Positions 1-6,322 of a stretch of DNA of 8,792 bases are shown piece by piece (positions within the stretch are counted from its first letter, which is position 1; each line of letters starts with the position of its first letter). The stretch lies in NCBI GenBank assembly GCA_946480705.1, contig CAMLLF010000124.1, positions 1 to 8,792 on the forward strand, read 5' to 3'. The position numbers were made by a program, and so were the translations under genes. The notes below the pieces were generated by a model that worked only from the letters and a program-made list of their open reading frames with translations, was not told where the DNA came from and did not search any database. The DNA comes from an uncultured Lysobacteraceae bacterium (GTDB lineage Bacteria; Pseudomonadota; Gammaproteobacteria; Xanthomonadales; Rhodanobacteraceae).

Positions 1-246
1 CCGGTCGAGCTGCCGCCCGGCGTGCGCATGCCGCTGCTCGGCGATCTGATCCTCTGTGCTCCCGTCATCGCGCGCGAAGCCGAGGAACAGCGCAAGCCGC
101 TGCGCGACCATTACGCGCACATGACCGTGCACGGCGTGCTGCACCTGCTTGGCTACGACCACCTCGTCGATGCGGAAGCCGAACGCATGGAAGCGCTGGA
201 ACGCCGCGCGCTCGCCGCGCTCGGCATCGCCGATCCCTACGCCTGA
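1..246 (+). CDS. ybeY: Endoribonuclease YbeY / rRNA maturation factor, C-terminal part (5' end outside window)
   Basis: The reading frame is open from base 1 and ends with TGA at 244-246, so only about 81 C-terminal residues are present. The diagnostic zinc site is complete: [11 protein letters not shown] (codons 130-162), the H-x3-H-x5-H motif of the UPF0054/YbeY metalloendoribonuclease family. It is preceded by the family-typical [17 protein letters not shown] stretch. In characterised bacteria YbeY takes part in 16S rRNA 3'-end maturation and 70S ribosome quality control in the cytoplasm. The first GTG/ATG codons in the window (22, 28) are internal, because the conserved sequence continues upstream of them. 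The stop lies inside the 3' end of the convergent phoU gene, giving a 10-bp tail-to-tail overlap with no room for a terminator between them. The identification is firm from the motif. Confidence 0.93.
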   Translation, partial: PVELPPGVRMPLLGDLILCAPVIAREAEEQRKPLRDHYAHMTVHGVLHLLGYDHLVDAEAERMEALERRALAALGIADPYA

Positions 247-962
247 CCGATGTCCGGCAGCGGCGCGGCGCTGCGCGCGAGGCCGGTATGCCGCACGTCC
301 TTGCCGCGCACGAGATAGATGACCTGCTCGCAGATGTTCTTGCAGCGGTCGCCGATACGTTCGAGCGCGCGGGCGCACCAGAGCATCTCGAGCGCCGCGG
401 GCACGCGCTCGGATTCGCGCTGCATGAGGTCAACCAGCAGCCGGGTGAGTTCCTTGTAGAGCACGTCGACCTCGCGGTCGCGGCGCAGGCGTTCCAGCGC
501 GCGCGTCTCGTCCATGCGCGCGAACGTGTCGAGCGTGCCGCGCAGCTGGTCGCGGACCAGGCTGCCCATCTGCCCGAGCTTGAAACCGTAGTGCTCGGCC
601 AGCTCGACGCTGCCGAGCTTCTCGGCGATGCGCGCGATGCGCTCGGCCTCGTCGCCGATGCGCTCGAGGTTCGCGACCATGCGCACGACCGCGAGCACGA
701 GGCGCAGATCCGACGCGGCCGGCTGGCGCCGCGCGAGGATCTGCGTGCAGCGCGCGTCGATTTCGAGTTCGGCCGCGTTGACCTCGTCCTCGCGCGCGAC
801 GACATGGGCGATCTGGCGCAGGTCGCGGTCGGCCAATGCCTCGAGCGCGGTCGCGAGCTGCGCTTCGACGAGCCCGCCCATGGCCAGCACCTGCTTCGTG
901 AGCGCCGCCAGTTCGCTGTTGAACTGCTGGGAAATGTGCTGGCCTAGGTGGAGACGGTCCAT
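237..962 (-). CDS. phoU: Phosphate-specific transport system accessory protein PhoU
   Basis: The 241-aa product has the usual PhoU length. The N-terminus ([18 protein letters not shown], then [10 protein letters not shown]) closely follows the classical PhoU start, which fixes the ATG at 962-960 although no Shine-Dalgarno is evident. Two all-helical PhoU repeats are visible, each with the metal-binding E-x3-D signature: [12 protein letters not shown] at residues 98-109 (E100, D104) and [12 protein letters not shown] at 199-210 (E201, D205). Family knowledge: PhoU is a cytoplasmic peripheral protein that links the Pst transporter to the histidine kinase PhoR, keeps the Pho regulon off when phosphate is ample, and restrains Pst uptake. 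It is the last gene of the pst operon, 149 nt downstream of pstB. The short tail after residue 222 ([21 protein letters not shown]) is variable, and its codons overlap ybeY. Confidence 0.96.
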   Translation of the reverse strand: MDRLHLGQHISQQFNSELAALTKQVLAMGGLVEAQLATALEALADRDLRQIAHVVAREDEVNAAELEIDARCTQILARRQPAASDLRLVLAVVRMVANLERIGDEAERIARIAEKLGSVELAEHYGFKLGQMGSLVRDQLRGTLDTFARMDETRALERLRRDREVDVLYKELTRLLVDLMQRESERVPAALEMLWCARALERIGDRCKNICEQVIYLVRGKDVRHTGLARSAAPLPDIGQA

Positions 963-998
963 TTGTATAGTCGTAGCGATAGTGTGCGTATTTGACAG

Positions 999-1070
999 GT
1001 GCGTCTTTTACAAGGCGCGTATCTGGACAGGCGCAGGTTACGCCGTGTTGACACGATGCAAAAGACGCAC
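999..1070. repeat. Perfect 11-bp inverted repeat in the pstB-phoU gap
   Basis: GTGCGTCTTTT (999-1009) is the exact reverse complement of AAAAGACGCAC (1060-1070), with 50 nt between the arms. A smaller palindrome, CGTGT-TG-ACACG (1044-1055), lies inside. The element sits in the 149-nt space between pstB and phoU, otherwise the only real gap in the operon. In the pst transcript it could fold into a long-loop hairpin, acting as an RNA-stability or attenuation element that lets phoU be expressed differently from pstCAB, or it could be a protein-binding site. Neither arm is followed by a U-tract in the terminator position, so a classic intrinsic terminator is unlikely. The gap shows no convincing second Pho box, only an isolated CTGTCA half-site on the minus strand (998-993). 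Function unknown. Confidence 0.5.
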
Positions 1071-1111
1071 TGCCGCAAGATCGGCCGGAATCAGCGCCCG
1101 TGGAATCGGCG

Positions 1112-1924
1112 TCAGCGTCCTTGCGTCTCACGCATGCGGCCGGTGATGTAGTCCTCGGTCTCGCGCAGGCGCGGATTCGTGAAAATGCGCTCGGTCGCGT
1201 CGAATTCCAGCAGCCGGCCGGCCTGCAGGAAGGCCGTGTAGTCGGCGACGCGCGCGGCCTGCTGCATGTTGTGGGTCACGAGCAGCACGCTGTAGCGCTC
1301 GCGCAGCGCGACGACGAGTTCCTCGAAGCGCAGTGTGGAGATCGGATCGAGCATCGACGCCGGCTCATCCATGAGGAGGATCTCCGGCTCCACCGCGAGG
1401 GCGCGCGCGATCACGAGGCGCTGCTGCTGGCCGGCCGACAGGCGCAGCGCGCTCTCGCCGAGCCGGTCGCGCACTTCGTGCCAGAGACCGGCGGCGCGCA
1501 GCGCGGCTTCGACGCGGTCCTCGAGTTCGAGCCGCGAACGCAGGCCGGCGAGGCGCAGGCCGAAGGCGACGTTCTCGGCAACCGACTGCGGAAACGGATT
1601 GGGCTTCTGGAACACCATGCCGACGCGGCGGCGCAGGTCCGGCAGCGCGATCGCGTCCGCATAGGCATCGGTGCCGAGCACGCGGACCCCGCCGCTGACG
1701 CGGCAGCCCGGAATTTCGTCGTTGAGCCGGTTGAAGCAGCGCAGCAGGCTTGACTTGCCGCAGCCCGACGGCCCGACGAGCGCGGTCACGCGCCGCGCCG
1801 GCACCTGCAGGTCGACCGCGTCTAGCGCGCGGCGCCCGGCGTAGTCGAGACACAGACCGCGCGCTTCGAGCGCGAGATCCAGCCCGGTCAGCAGCTGCGC
1901 CGGCATCGCGCCGACGGCGCTCAT
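1112..1924 (-). CDS. pstB: Phosphate ABC transporter ATP-binding protein PstB
   Basis: The 270-aa ATPase energises phosphate import through PstC/PstA. Motifs in order: Walker A GPSGCGKSS (51-59); a PstB-specific NRLNDEIPGCRVSG stretch; Q-loop FQKPNPFP (Q106); ABC signature LSAGQQQR (162-169); Walker B ILLMDEP (182-188, catalytic E187); H-loop VTHNMQQAARVAD (H218); and the family C-terminus TEDYITGRM. The signature has Ala where most PstBs have Gly (LSGGQQQR), and the D-loop region reads DEPASMLDP instead of the common DEP(T/A/C)SALDP; both are probably tolerated. The start is the ATG at 1924-1922, which overlaps the pstA stop as ATGA and has GGAG 8 nt upstream (1936-1933), so translation is coupled to pstA. 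The frame stays open far upstream of this ATG, but there it is an Arg-rich shadow of pstA. Confidence 0.96.
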   Translation of the reverse strand: MSAVGAMPAQLLTGLDLALEARGLCLDYAGRRALDAVDLQVPARRVTALVGPSGCGKSSLLRCFNRLNDEIPGCRVSGGVRVLGTDAYADAIALPDLRRRVGMVFQKPNPFPQSVAENVAFGLRLAGLRSRLELEDRVEAALRAAGLWHEVRDRLGESALRLSAGQQQRLVIARALAVEPEILLMDEPASMLDPISTLRFEELVVALRERYSVLLVTHNMQQAARVADYTAFLQAGRLLEFDATERIFTNPRLRETEDYITGRMRETQGR

Positions 1925-3231
1925 ACGGCGAGCTCCCGCGCGCGTTCGCGCAGGCGGTTGCGCACGACGATTGCCGCGGCGTTGAGCCCGACGACGACGA
2001 CGAGCAGCAGCAACGCGGCGGCGTGCGCCTGGGCCATGTCGCGCGGCGCGTCGCCGCCGGCCAGGGCCAGGTCGTAGACGCTCTGGCCGAGATGCATGAA
2101 GGGCCGCGACAAGTGCAGGAACGGAAACTCGCCGTCGAGCGGCAGCGCCGGCGCGTATTTCACGGCACCGACGAGCATCAGCGGCGCGACTTCGCCGGCG
2201 GCACGCGCGACGGCGAGGATCAGCGCGGTCAGCAGCGCCGGTCGCGCGACCGGCAGCACGACGCGCCAGATCGTCTCGGCGCGCGTCGCGCCGAGCGCGA
2301 GCGCGCCCTGACGCAGCGCGTCGGGCACGCGGCCGAGTCCTTCTTCGGTTGCGATGACGACGACGGGCAACGTCAGCAGCGCGAGCGTCAGCGCCGCCCA
2401 GAGCACGCCGCCCCCGCCCCAGCGCGGCGTGCCGTGCGCGAGCAGCGCATCGAGGCCGCCGCCGATGCCGTTGACGAACAGCACGAGCCCGAACAGCCCG
2501 TAGATCACTGCCGGCACACCGGCGAGATTCGCCATCGCCGCACGCAGCACGCGCGCGCTGCGGCTCGTGCCGGCGTACTCGTGCAGCCAGAGCGCGAGCA
2601 GCACGCCGAGCGGCATCACGAGCACGCTCATCAGCAGCACGAGCACGACCGTTCCGACGAGCGCCGGAAACACGCCGCCGCCGGTCTGCGACGTGCCGGC
2701 GACGAAATGCCAGCTGCGCGCGAGCGCAATGCCGGCCGACTGCAGCGCCGACGCGCGATTCGGCGCAACGACCTCGATCACGTCGTCCGCGCCGGCCGCA
2801 AAGCCCGCCGGCGCCTGCGCCAATAGCGCGGCGTGCAGATCCGATGCCGACGTCGCCGTCGTGCGCAGGTGGATTTCGCGGCCGTCGCGCAGGCGCAGCG
2901 TAGTCGCGTCGCCCGGCCAGTCGAGCGAGACGAGATCGGCGCGCGCGATACGCCGGTAGTCGGCGCCGCGACGCTGCCACTCGCTGCCGCGAACGATCAG
3001 TCCGCGCGCATCCTCGCGGACCACCGCAGCCAGCAGCGTCCGCTCGGCGCCGTCGCCGCGCCAGCGCAGTTCGGCGACCGGCACCGGCGCGAATGCGCGG
3101 ACCGTCTGCTGCGCGAGCACGAACACGATGGCCATGAGCGCCAGCAGGCTGACGCCGACCGTGCCGGCCGCGAGCAGGAGTCCGGGATCGCTGCGCCGCG
3201 CGGCGCCGCGCAGGGTCGGCGGCGTGCTCAC
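1921..3231 (-). CDS. pstA: Phosphate ABC transporter permease PstA (large form with periplasmic insert)
   Basis: The 436-aa product is one of the two membrane subunits of the Pst phosphate importer. A first membrane helix (about residues 16-40) is followed by a hydrophilic, presumably periplasmic region (about 41-185), then the transporter core. The core begins near GVFPALVGTVVLVLLMSVLV (187-206) and holds the EAA-type coupling loop DALRQGALALGATRAETIWR (304-323), which contacts PstB, and the PstA hallmark RAAGEVAPLMLVGAVKYAP (343-361). E. coli PstA lacks the insert (about 296 aa), whereas Pseudomonas and Vibrio PstA proteins carry one and are longer still. The start is taken as GTG at 3231-3229, one nucleotide after the pstC TAG (TAG-C-GTG). 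Upstream extension in frame gives a Cys-rich shadow of pstC. The stop overlaps the pstB start as ATGA. No strong Shine-Dalgarno precedes the GTG, suggesting coupling to pstC. Confidence 0.93.
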   Translation of the reverse strand: MSTPPTLRGAARRSDPGLLLAAGTVGVSLLALMAIVFVLAQQTVRAFAPVPVAELRWRGDGAERTLLAAVVREDARGLIVRGSEWQRRGADYRRIARADLVSLDWPGDATTLRLRDGREIHLRTTATSASDLHAALLAQAPAGFAAGADDVIEVVAPNRASALQSAGIALARSWHFVAGTSQTGGGVFPALVGTVVLVLLMSVLVMPLGVLLALWLHEYAGTSRSARVLRAAMANLAGVPAVIYGLFGLVLFVNGIGGGLDALLAHGTPRWGGGGVLWAALTLALLTLPVVVIATEEGLGRVPDALRQGALALGATRAETIWRVVLPVARPALLTALILAVARAAGEVAPLMLVGAVKYAPALPLDGEFPFLHLSRPFMHLGQSVYDLALAGGDAPRDMAQAHAAALLLLVVVVGLNAAAIVVRNRLRERARELAV

Positions 3232-3232
3232 G

Positions 3233-4183
3233 CTACAGCCCGGCGAATCGGCGGCGCAGCCGGCCGCGCACGTGTTCGGCCGCGGCGTTGAGCAGCAGGC
3301 ACAGACCGAACAGCAGCAGCGCCGACAGCAGCAGCAGGCCATAGCGTCCGCTGCCGGGCGCGGCTTCGGGCGCCTCCAGCGCAAGATTCGCGGCAATCGA
3401 GCGCATGCCGCTCAGCGGCGAGACATCGAGCAGCGGCGTGTTGCCGCCGGCCATCAGCACGATCATGGTTTCGCCGAGCGCGCGACTGAAACCGAGCAGC
3501 AGCGCCGCCGCGATGCCCGGTGCCGCGACCGGCAGCAGCAGGCGCGACAGCGCCTGCCAGCGCGTCGCACCGAGCGCCTGCGCGCCGAGCGCGAGTTCCG
3601 CCGGTACCGCGAACAGCGCGTCCTCGGCCAGCGTGAACACGGTCGGCATCACCGCGAGTCCGAGCATCAGACCGATGACGAGGCCGTTCCACGGCGTCAC
3701 CGGCTGCAGCAGCGCCGCGAGCGCGGTGTCCGCGAACGCGTCGCCGGCCGCGAGCGCGCCTGCGCCGAGCGCGGCCACGAGCGGCAGCGACAGCCAGACT
3801 TCCTGCCCGGCCGTCGCGCGCTGCCAGCGCAGCGGCGCGATGCGCTGCCACAGCACACCGGAGACGGCGAGTGCGGGCGCCAGGGCGGCGATGAAGAGGG
3901 CCAGCGCGAGCACATGGCGCACGAGCCACGGCGCGAGCAGCAGCGCCGCGATCAGACCGAGCACGACCGCCGGCACGGCCTCGAACAGCTCGAACAGCGG
4001 CTTGAGCAGCGCGCGCCAGCCCGGCGGCGCGAACCGCGCGCACCAGATCGCCGCACCGAGCCCCAGCGGCACCGCGACGGAGAGCGCGTATGTCGCCGCC
4101 TTGAAACTTCCGGCGACCAGCGGCAAGACGGCGCTCTGCCATCCGACCGTCAGACGCGCCGAGGCCAGCAGGAACACCGGCAT
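3233..4183 (-). CDS. pstC: Phosphate ABC transporter permease PstC, short form, N-terminus uncertain
   Basis: The readable 316 residues match the C-terminal permease domain of the large Pseudomonas-type PstC: LPLVAGSFKAATYALSVAVP (20-39), FELFEAVPAVVLGLIAALLLAPW (64-86), NGLVIGLMLGLAVMPTVFTLAEDALFAVP (about 156-184), the EAA-type loop around LGAQALGATRWQALSRLLLP (189-208), GFSRALGETMIVLMAGGNTP (231-250) and the C-terminal helix before AEHVRGRLRRRF. Relatives with these motifs are usually about 700 aa, with a first membrane helix and a large periplasmic domain; those are absent here. ATG 4183 is the only ordinary start in frame, because a TAG stands at 4216-4214. It has no Shine-Dalgarno and leaves the protein without a proper first helix. 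A plausible N-terminus is encoded in another frame upstream (next entry). PstC pairs with PstA in the inner membrane. First gene of the pst-phoU operon. Confidence 0.87.
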   Translation of the reverse strand: MPVFLLASARLTVGWQSAVLPLVAGSFKAATYALSVAVPLGLGAAIWCARFAPPGWRALLKPLFELFEAVPAVVLGLIAALLLAPWLVRHVLALALFIAALAPALAVSGVLWQRIAPLRWQRATAGQEVWLSLPLVAALGAGALAAGDAFADTALAALLQPVTPWNGLVIGLMLGLAVMPTVFTLAEDALFAVPAELALGAQALGATRWQALSRLLLPVAAPGIAAALLLGFSRALGETMIVLMAGGNTPLLDVSPLSGMRSIAANLALEAPEAAPGSGRYGLLLLSALLLFGLCLLLNAAAEHVRGRLRRRFAGL

Positions 4184-4356
4184 CGCGAGCGCGAGCGCCG
4201 CCCGCGCGCGCCGCTAGCGCTGCCGGCGGCGCATAGCGCTGCGGCGCAGCCGAGTCCGGCCTGGAGCCAGCGTTCGCGGCGCGCGCGCGCGGACGCACGC
4301 TGCGCGAAGCGCGCAGCCAGTGACGTGGCGGGCGACGGTGAAGCCGGAACAGGCAT
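4184..4356 (-). other. Possible frameshifted 5' end of pstC
   Basis: From ATG 4356-4354 a frame reads through about 48 residues that look like the start of a membrane protein: a Pro/Ser/Ala-rich lead (MPVPASPSPATSL), a basic patch RARARRERW (24-30 counting from this ATG), then hydrophobic LQAGLGCAAALCAAGSA. I counted 37 of 49 codons in this stretch ending in G or C, compatible with coding in this genome. The frame must shift by -1 (equivalent to one missing base) downstream of the TAG at 4216-4214 to join pstC. One extra G in the GGG run near 4203-4201 would give a continuous hydrophobic passage into ALALAMPVFLLASARL. This could be a sequencing error, a genuine mutation, programmed frameshifting, or untranslated leader. 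The evidence is suggestive only. Confidence 0.4.
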
Positions 4357-4363
4357 CTGGCGG

Positions 4364-4369
4364 ACGCTA
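4364..4369 (-). promoter_or_regulatory. Putative -10 element of the pst promoter
   Basis: Minus-strand TAGCGT (T, A and final T of TATAAT) lies 10 nt downstream of the Pho box, the standard Pho-promoter geometry. The start point would then fall at about 4357, directly before the ATG at 4356-4354. That would make a message starting there nearly leaderless, or give a leader of about 174 nt if translation begins at 4183. Confidence 0.5.
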
Positions 4370-4379
4370 GGTGCTGATT

Positions 4380-4397
4380 GTGACAGTCATGTTACAG
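4380..4397 (-). promoter_or_regulatory. Pho box (PhoB operator) for the pst operon
   Basis: On the minus strand the sequence is CTGTAAC-ATGA-CTGTCAC, two 7-bp direct repeats spaced 11 bp apart, matching the PhoB consensus CTGTCAT-N4-CTGTCA(C/T) at 12 of 14 repeat positions. It points towards pstC. In Pho promoters the box replaces the -35 element and ends about 10 nt before the -10. Here the -10-like TAGCGT follows after exactly 10 nt. Phosphorylated PhoB is expected to bind in phosphate starvation and activate pstC-pstA-pstB-phoU. Confidence 0.87.
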
Positions 4398-4405
4398 GCG
4401 CGAGC

Positions 4406-4423
4406 ATGTCACCGCCGCGTCAT
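4406..4423 (+). promoter_or_regulatory. Degenerate second Pho-box-like repeat facing the glycosyltransferase
   Basis: On the plus strand ATGTCAC-CGCC-GCGTCAT has two 7-bp half-sites at the correct 11-bp period. Each matches 5 of 7 consensus positions, and the pair lies 8 bp from the strong Pho box in the opposite orientation. If real, it would let PhoB act on the divergent glycosyltransferase-PAP2 unit. No good -10 hexamer sits at the expected distance (4434-4439 reads TCGGTA), so the call is weak. The remaining 4424-4534 stretch shows nothing further apart from the GGAG at 4522-4525. Confidence 0.28.
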
Positions 4424-4534
4424 GCCGCGGCAATCGGTACGCCATCGGCGCTTCGCACGCTACGCCAAATCAGAGGGCGGCCGCGCCGTGCCCGACGCTG
4501 CGACGGGTCCGCGGACTGCCCGGAGCCACGCGGC

Positions 4535-5650
4535 ATGCGCATCGCGATCGTGACCGAAACCTATCCGCCCGAAATCAACGGCGTCGCGCTGACGGTACAG
4601 TCGCTCGCCCAGGGACTGCGCGGTCGCGGCCATGCCGTGCAGTTGATCCGCCCGCGCCAGCCCGGCGCCGCCGCCGCCGCCGCCGAGGACGACGTCGAAG
4701 TCAGCGGCGCGGCGATTCCCCGCTATCCCGGTCTGCGCTTCGGCTGGCCCGCGCGCCGCCGGCTCGAACGCCTCTGGCGCGCACAGCGTCCCGATGCGAT
4801 CTACGTCGCGACCGAAGGCCCGCTCGGCCACTCCGCGCTGCGCGCGGCGCGCCGCCTCGGCATCGCCGCGAGCACCGGCTTCCACACGCGCTTCGACGAT
4901 TTCGCACGCTTCTACGGCGTGGGCTGGCTGACTCCGCTCGTGTTCGCCTGGCTGCGGCACTTCCATGCGCACTCGGCCGCGACGCTCGTGCCGACGCAGG
5001 AACTCGCCGACTTCCTGCACGAACGCGGTTTCGGCGCCGTGCGCCTGCTGCGCCGTGCCGTGGACACGCACCTGTTCGATCCCGCGCGCCGCCGCGAAGC
5101 GCTGCGCCTGGCCTGGGGCCTGACCGACGACGAACTCGCCGTCGTCTACGTCGGCCGCATCGCTCCCGAAAAAAACCTCGAACTCAACGTGCGCGCGTTC
5201 CGCGCGCTGCAGCAAAAGCGTCCCGATGCGCGCTATATCTGGATCGGCGACGGCCCGGCGCGCGCCGAACTCGCGCGCGCGAATCCCGATTTCATCTTCT
5301 GCGGAACGCTGCGCGGCGAAGAACTCGCGGCGCACTTCGCGAGTTGCGACCTGTTCCTGTTCGCCTCGCTGAGCGAGACCTTCGGCAACGTCACGCTGGA
5401 AGCCATGGCCAGCGGCGTGGCGACGGTCGCGTTCGACTACGGCGCCGCGCGCGAGCACATCGTCGACGGCGTGAACGGCCGCCGCATCGCCTGCGGCGAC
5501 GCCGACGCATTCGTCGGTGCGAGCATCGAACTCGCCGTACGCCGGCAGGCTTACGCCCAGGCCGCGCGCAACGCCGTGATGATGCTGAGCCCGCAATCCG
5601 TCACCGACCATTTCGCCGAACTCCTCGCCTCGCTCCGGAGCGCCGCATGA
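4535..5650 (+). CDS. Glycosyltransferase, GT4 family (GT-B fold), lipid-type acceptor likely
   Basis: The 371-aa cytoplasmic enzyme transfers a sugar from a nucleotide-sugar donor. The N-terminal Rossmann domain opens with MRIAIVTETYPPEINGVALT, whose PPEINGV (11-17) is typical of the GT4 branch holding mannosyl-, glucosyl- and sulfoquinovosyl-transferases acting on lipids. GFHTRFDDFARFYG (115-128) is a further mark of that branch. The donor-binding C-terminal domain has GRIAPEKN (207-214, with R208/K213 expected to contact the pyrophosphate), IGDGP (237-241) and the E-x7-E motif ETFGNVTLE (E281/E289). Donor and acceptor cannot be fixed from sequence. ATG 4535 begins exactly at the conserved fold and has GGAG at 4522-4525, 9 nt upstream. 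The frame is open further upstream, but that part is low-complexity shadow of pstC/pstA. It lies divergent from the pst operon and overlaps the next gene as ATGA. Confidence 0.88.
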   Translation: MRIAIVTETYPPEINGVALTVQSLAQGLRGRGHAVQLIRPRQPGAAAAAAEDDVEVSGAAIPRYPGLRFGWPARRRLERLWRAQRPDAIYVATEGPLGHSALRAARRLGIAASTGFHTRFDDFARFYGVGWLTPLVFAWLRHFHAHSAATLVPTQELADFLHERGFGAVRLLRRAVDTHLFDPARRREALRLAWGLTDDELAVVYVGRIAPEKNLELNVRAFRALQQKRPDARYIWIGDGPARAELARANPDFIFCGTLRGEELAAHFASCDLFLFASLSETFGNVTLEAMASGVATVAFDYGAAREHIVDGVNGRRIACGDADAFVGASIELAVRRQAYAQAARNAVMMLSPQSVTDHFAELLASLRSAA

Positions 5651-6207
5651 ACGCGATCGAACGCTGGAACCGCCTCGAAGTCCGCAGCGGCGAGTGGCGG
5701 CTGTGCCTCGCCGCGAACCGCTGGGGCACGCGCCGCACGATCGCGCGCTTCTTCGGCCTGGTCAGCCGCGCCGGCGACGGCGTGTTCTGGTATTCGCTGA
5801 TGGGCGCACTCGCCCTGCTCGGCGGCGTCCGCGGCGCCCAGGCTGCGCTGCATATGGCCGTCGTCGGACTGATCGCGCTGACGCTCTATCGCAGCCTCAA
5901 GAAACACACGCGCCGGCCGCGCCCGTTCCGCGCCCACGAAGGCATCGTCGCGCATATTCCACCCTTGGACGAATACAGTTTTCCATCCGGCCACACGCTG
6001 CATGCGGTCAGCTTCAGCCTCGTCGCGATCGCCTACTTCCCGCTGCTCGCCGTCGTGCTGATCCCGTTCACGGCCCTCGTGGCCGCCTCGCGCGTCGTGC
6101 TCGGGCTGCATTTTCCGAGCGACGTGCTCGCTGCCGGCATGATCGGCAGCGTGCTGGCCGGCGTCTCGCTGTGGCTGATTCCGGGCGTGACGCTGCTGCC
6201 CGCCTGA
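5647..6207 (+). CDS. PAP2-superfamily membrane phosphatase
   Basis: The 186-aa integral membrane protein carries the full PAP2 (type 2 phosphatidic acid phosphatase) active site: K-x6-RP as KKHTRRPRP (K85, R92, P93), PSGH (113-116, catalytic H116) and SR-x5-H-x3-D as SRVVLGLHFPSD (S148, R149, nucleophile H155, D159). Hydrophobic segments lie near residues 46-60, 69-80, 119-147 and 157-178. Family members dephosphorylate phosphatidate, phosphatidylglycerol phosphate or undecaprenyl pyrophosphate at the membrane; the substrate here is not determinable. The start overlaps the glycosyltransferase stop (ATGA) and is preceded by GGAG at 5637-5640, 6 nt upstream, so the two genes are translationally coupled and probably act on the same lipid pathway. 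At 186 aa it is a compact member of the family. Confidence 0.92.
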   Translation: MNAIERWNRLEVRSGEWRLCLAANRWGTRRTIARFFGLVSRAGDGVFWYSLMGALALLGGVRGAQAALHMAVVGLIALTLYRSLKKHTRRPRPFRAHEGIVAHIPPLDEYSFPSGHTLHAVSFSLVAIAYFPLLAVVLIPFTALVAASRVVLGLHFPSDVLAAGMIGSVLAGVSLWLIPGVTLLPA

Positions 6208-6221
6208 GCGACGGTCTTCGA

Positions 6222-6237
6222 GCCGGGACTGCCCGGC
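6222..6237 (+). terminator. Weak candidate hairpin downstream of PAP2
   Basis: GCCGGG-ACTG-CCCGGC forms a perfect 6-bp all-GC stem with a 4-nt loop 14 nt after the PAP2 stop. No U-tract follows, so it is at best a partial or Rho-assisted terminator. In DNA this rich in GC such hairpins also arise by chance. Confidence 0.25.
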
Positions 6238-6322
6238 GCTGACGGCGCGACTCCGCCAGGCCTCGGCTCGCCAGGGCCGGCGAGTGCCGCCATACGCAGG
6301 GCGCATCGGCCGTATCCGCGTC

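Noticed and set aside
288..947. Plus-strand 219-codon frame
   Set aside because: Antisense shadow of phoU, a firm family match; no motifs of its own.
993..1000. TTGACA on the plus strand in the pstB-phoU gap as a promoter -35
   Set aside because: No -10 at suitable spacing and no plus-strand gene downstream.
1925..2980. Minus-strand frame continuing upstream of the pstB ATG
   Set aside because: It is an Arg/Ala-rich out-of-frame shadow of pstA; the ATGA overlap and GGAG before 1924 define the pstB start.
3128..5650. 840-codon plus-strand frame that would extend the glycosyltransferase by about 470 residues
   Set aside because: The upstream part is Arg/Gln-rich and runs antisense to pstA and pstC; the conserved GT4 fold begins exactly at ATG 4535, which has a ribosome site.
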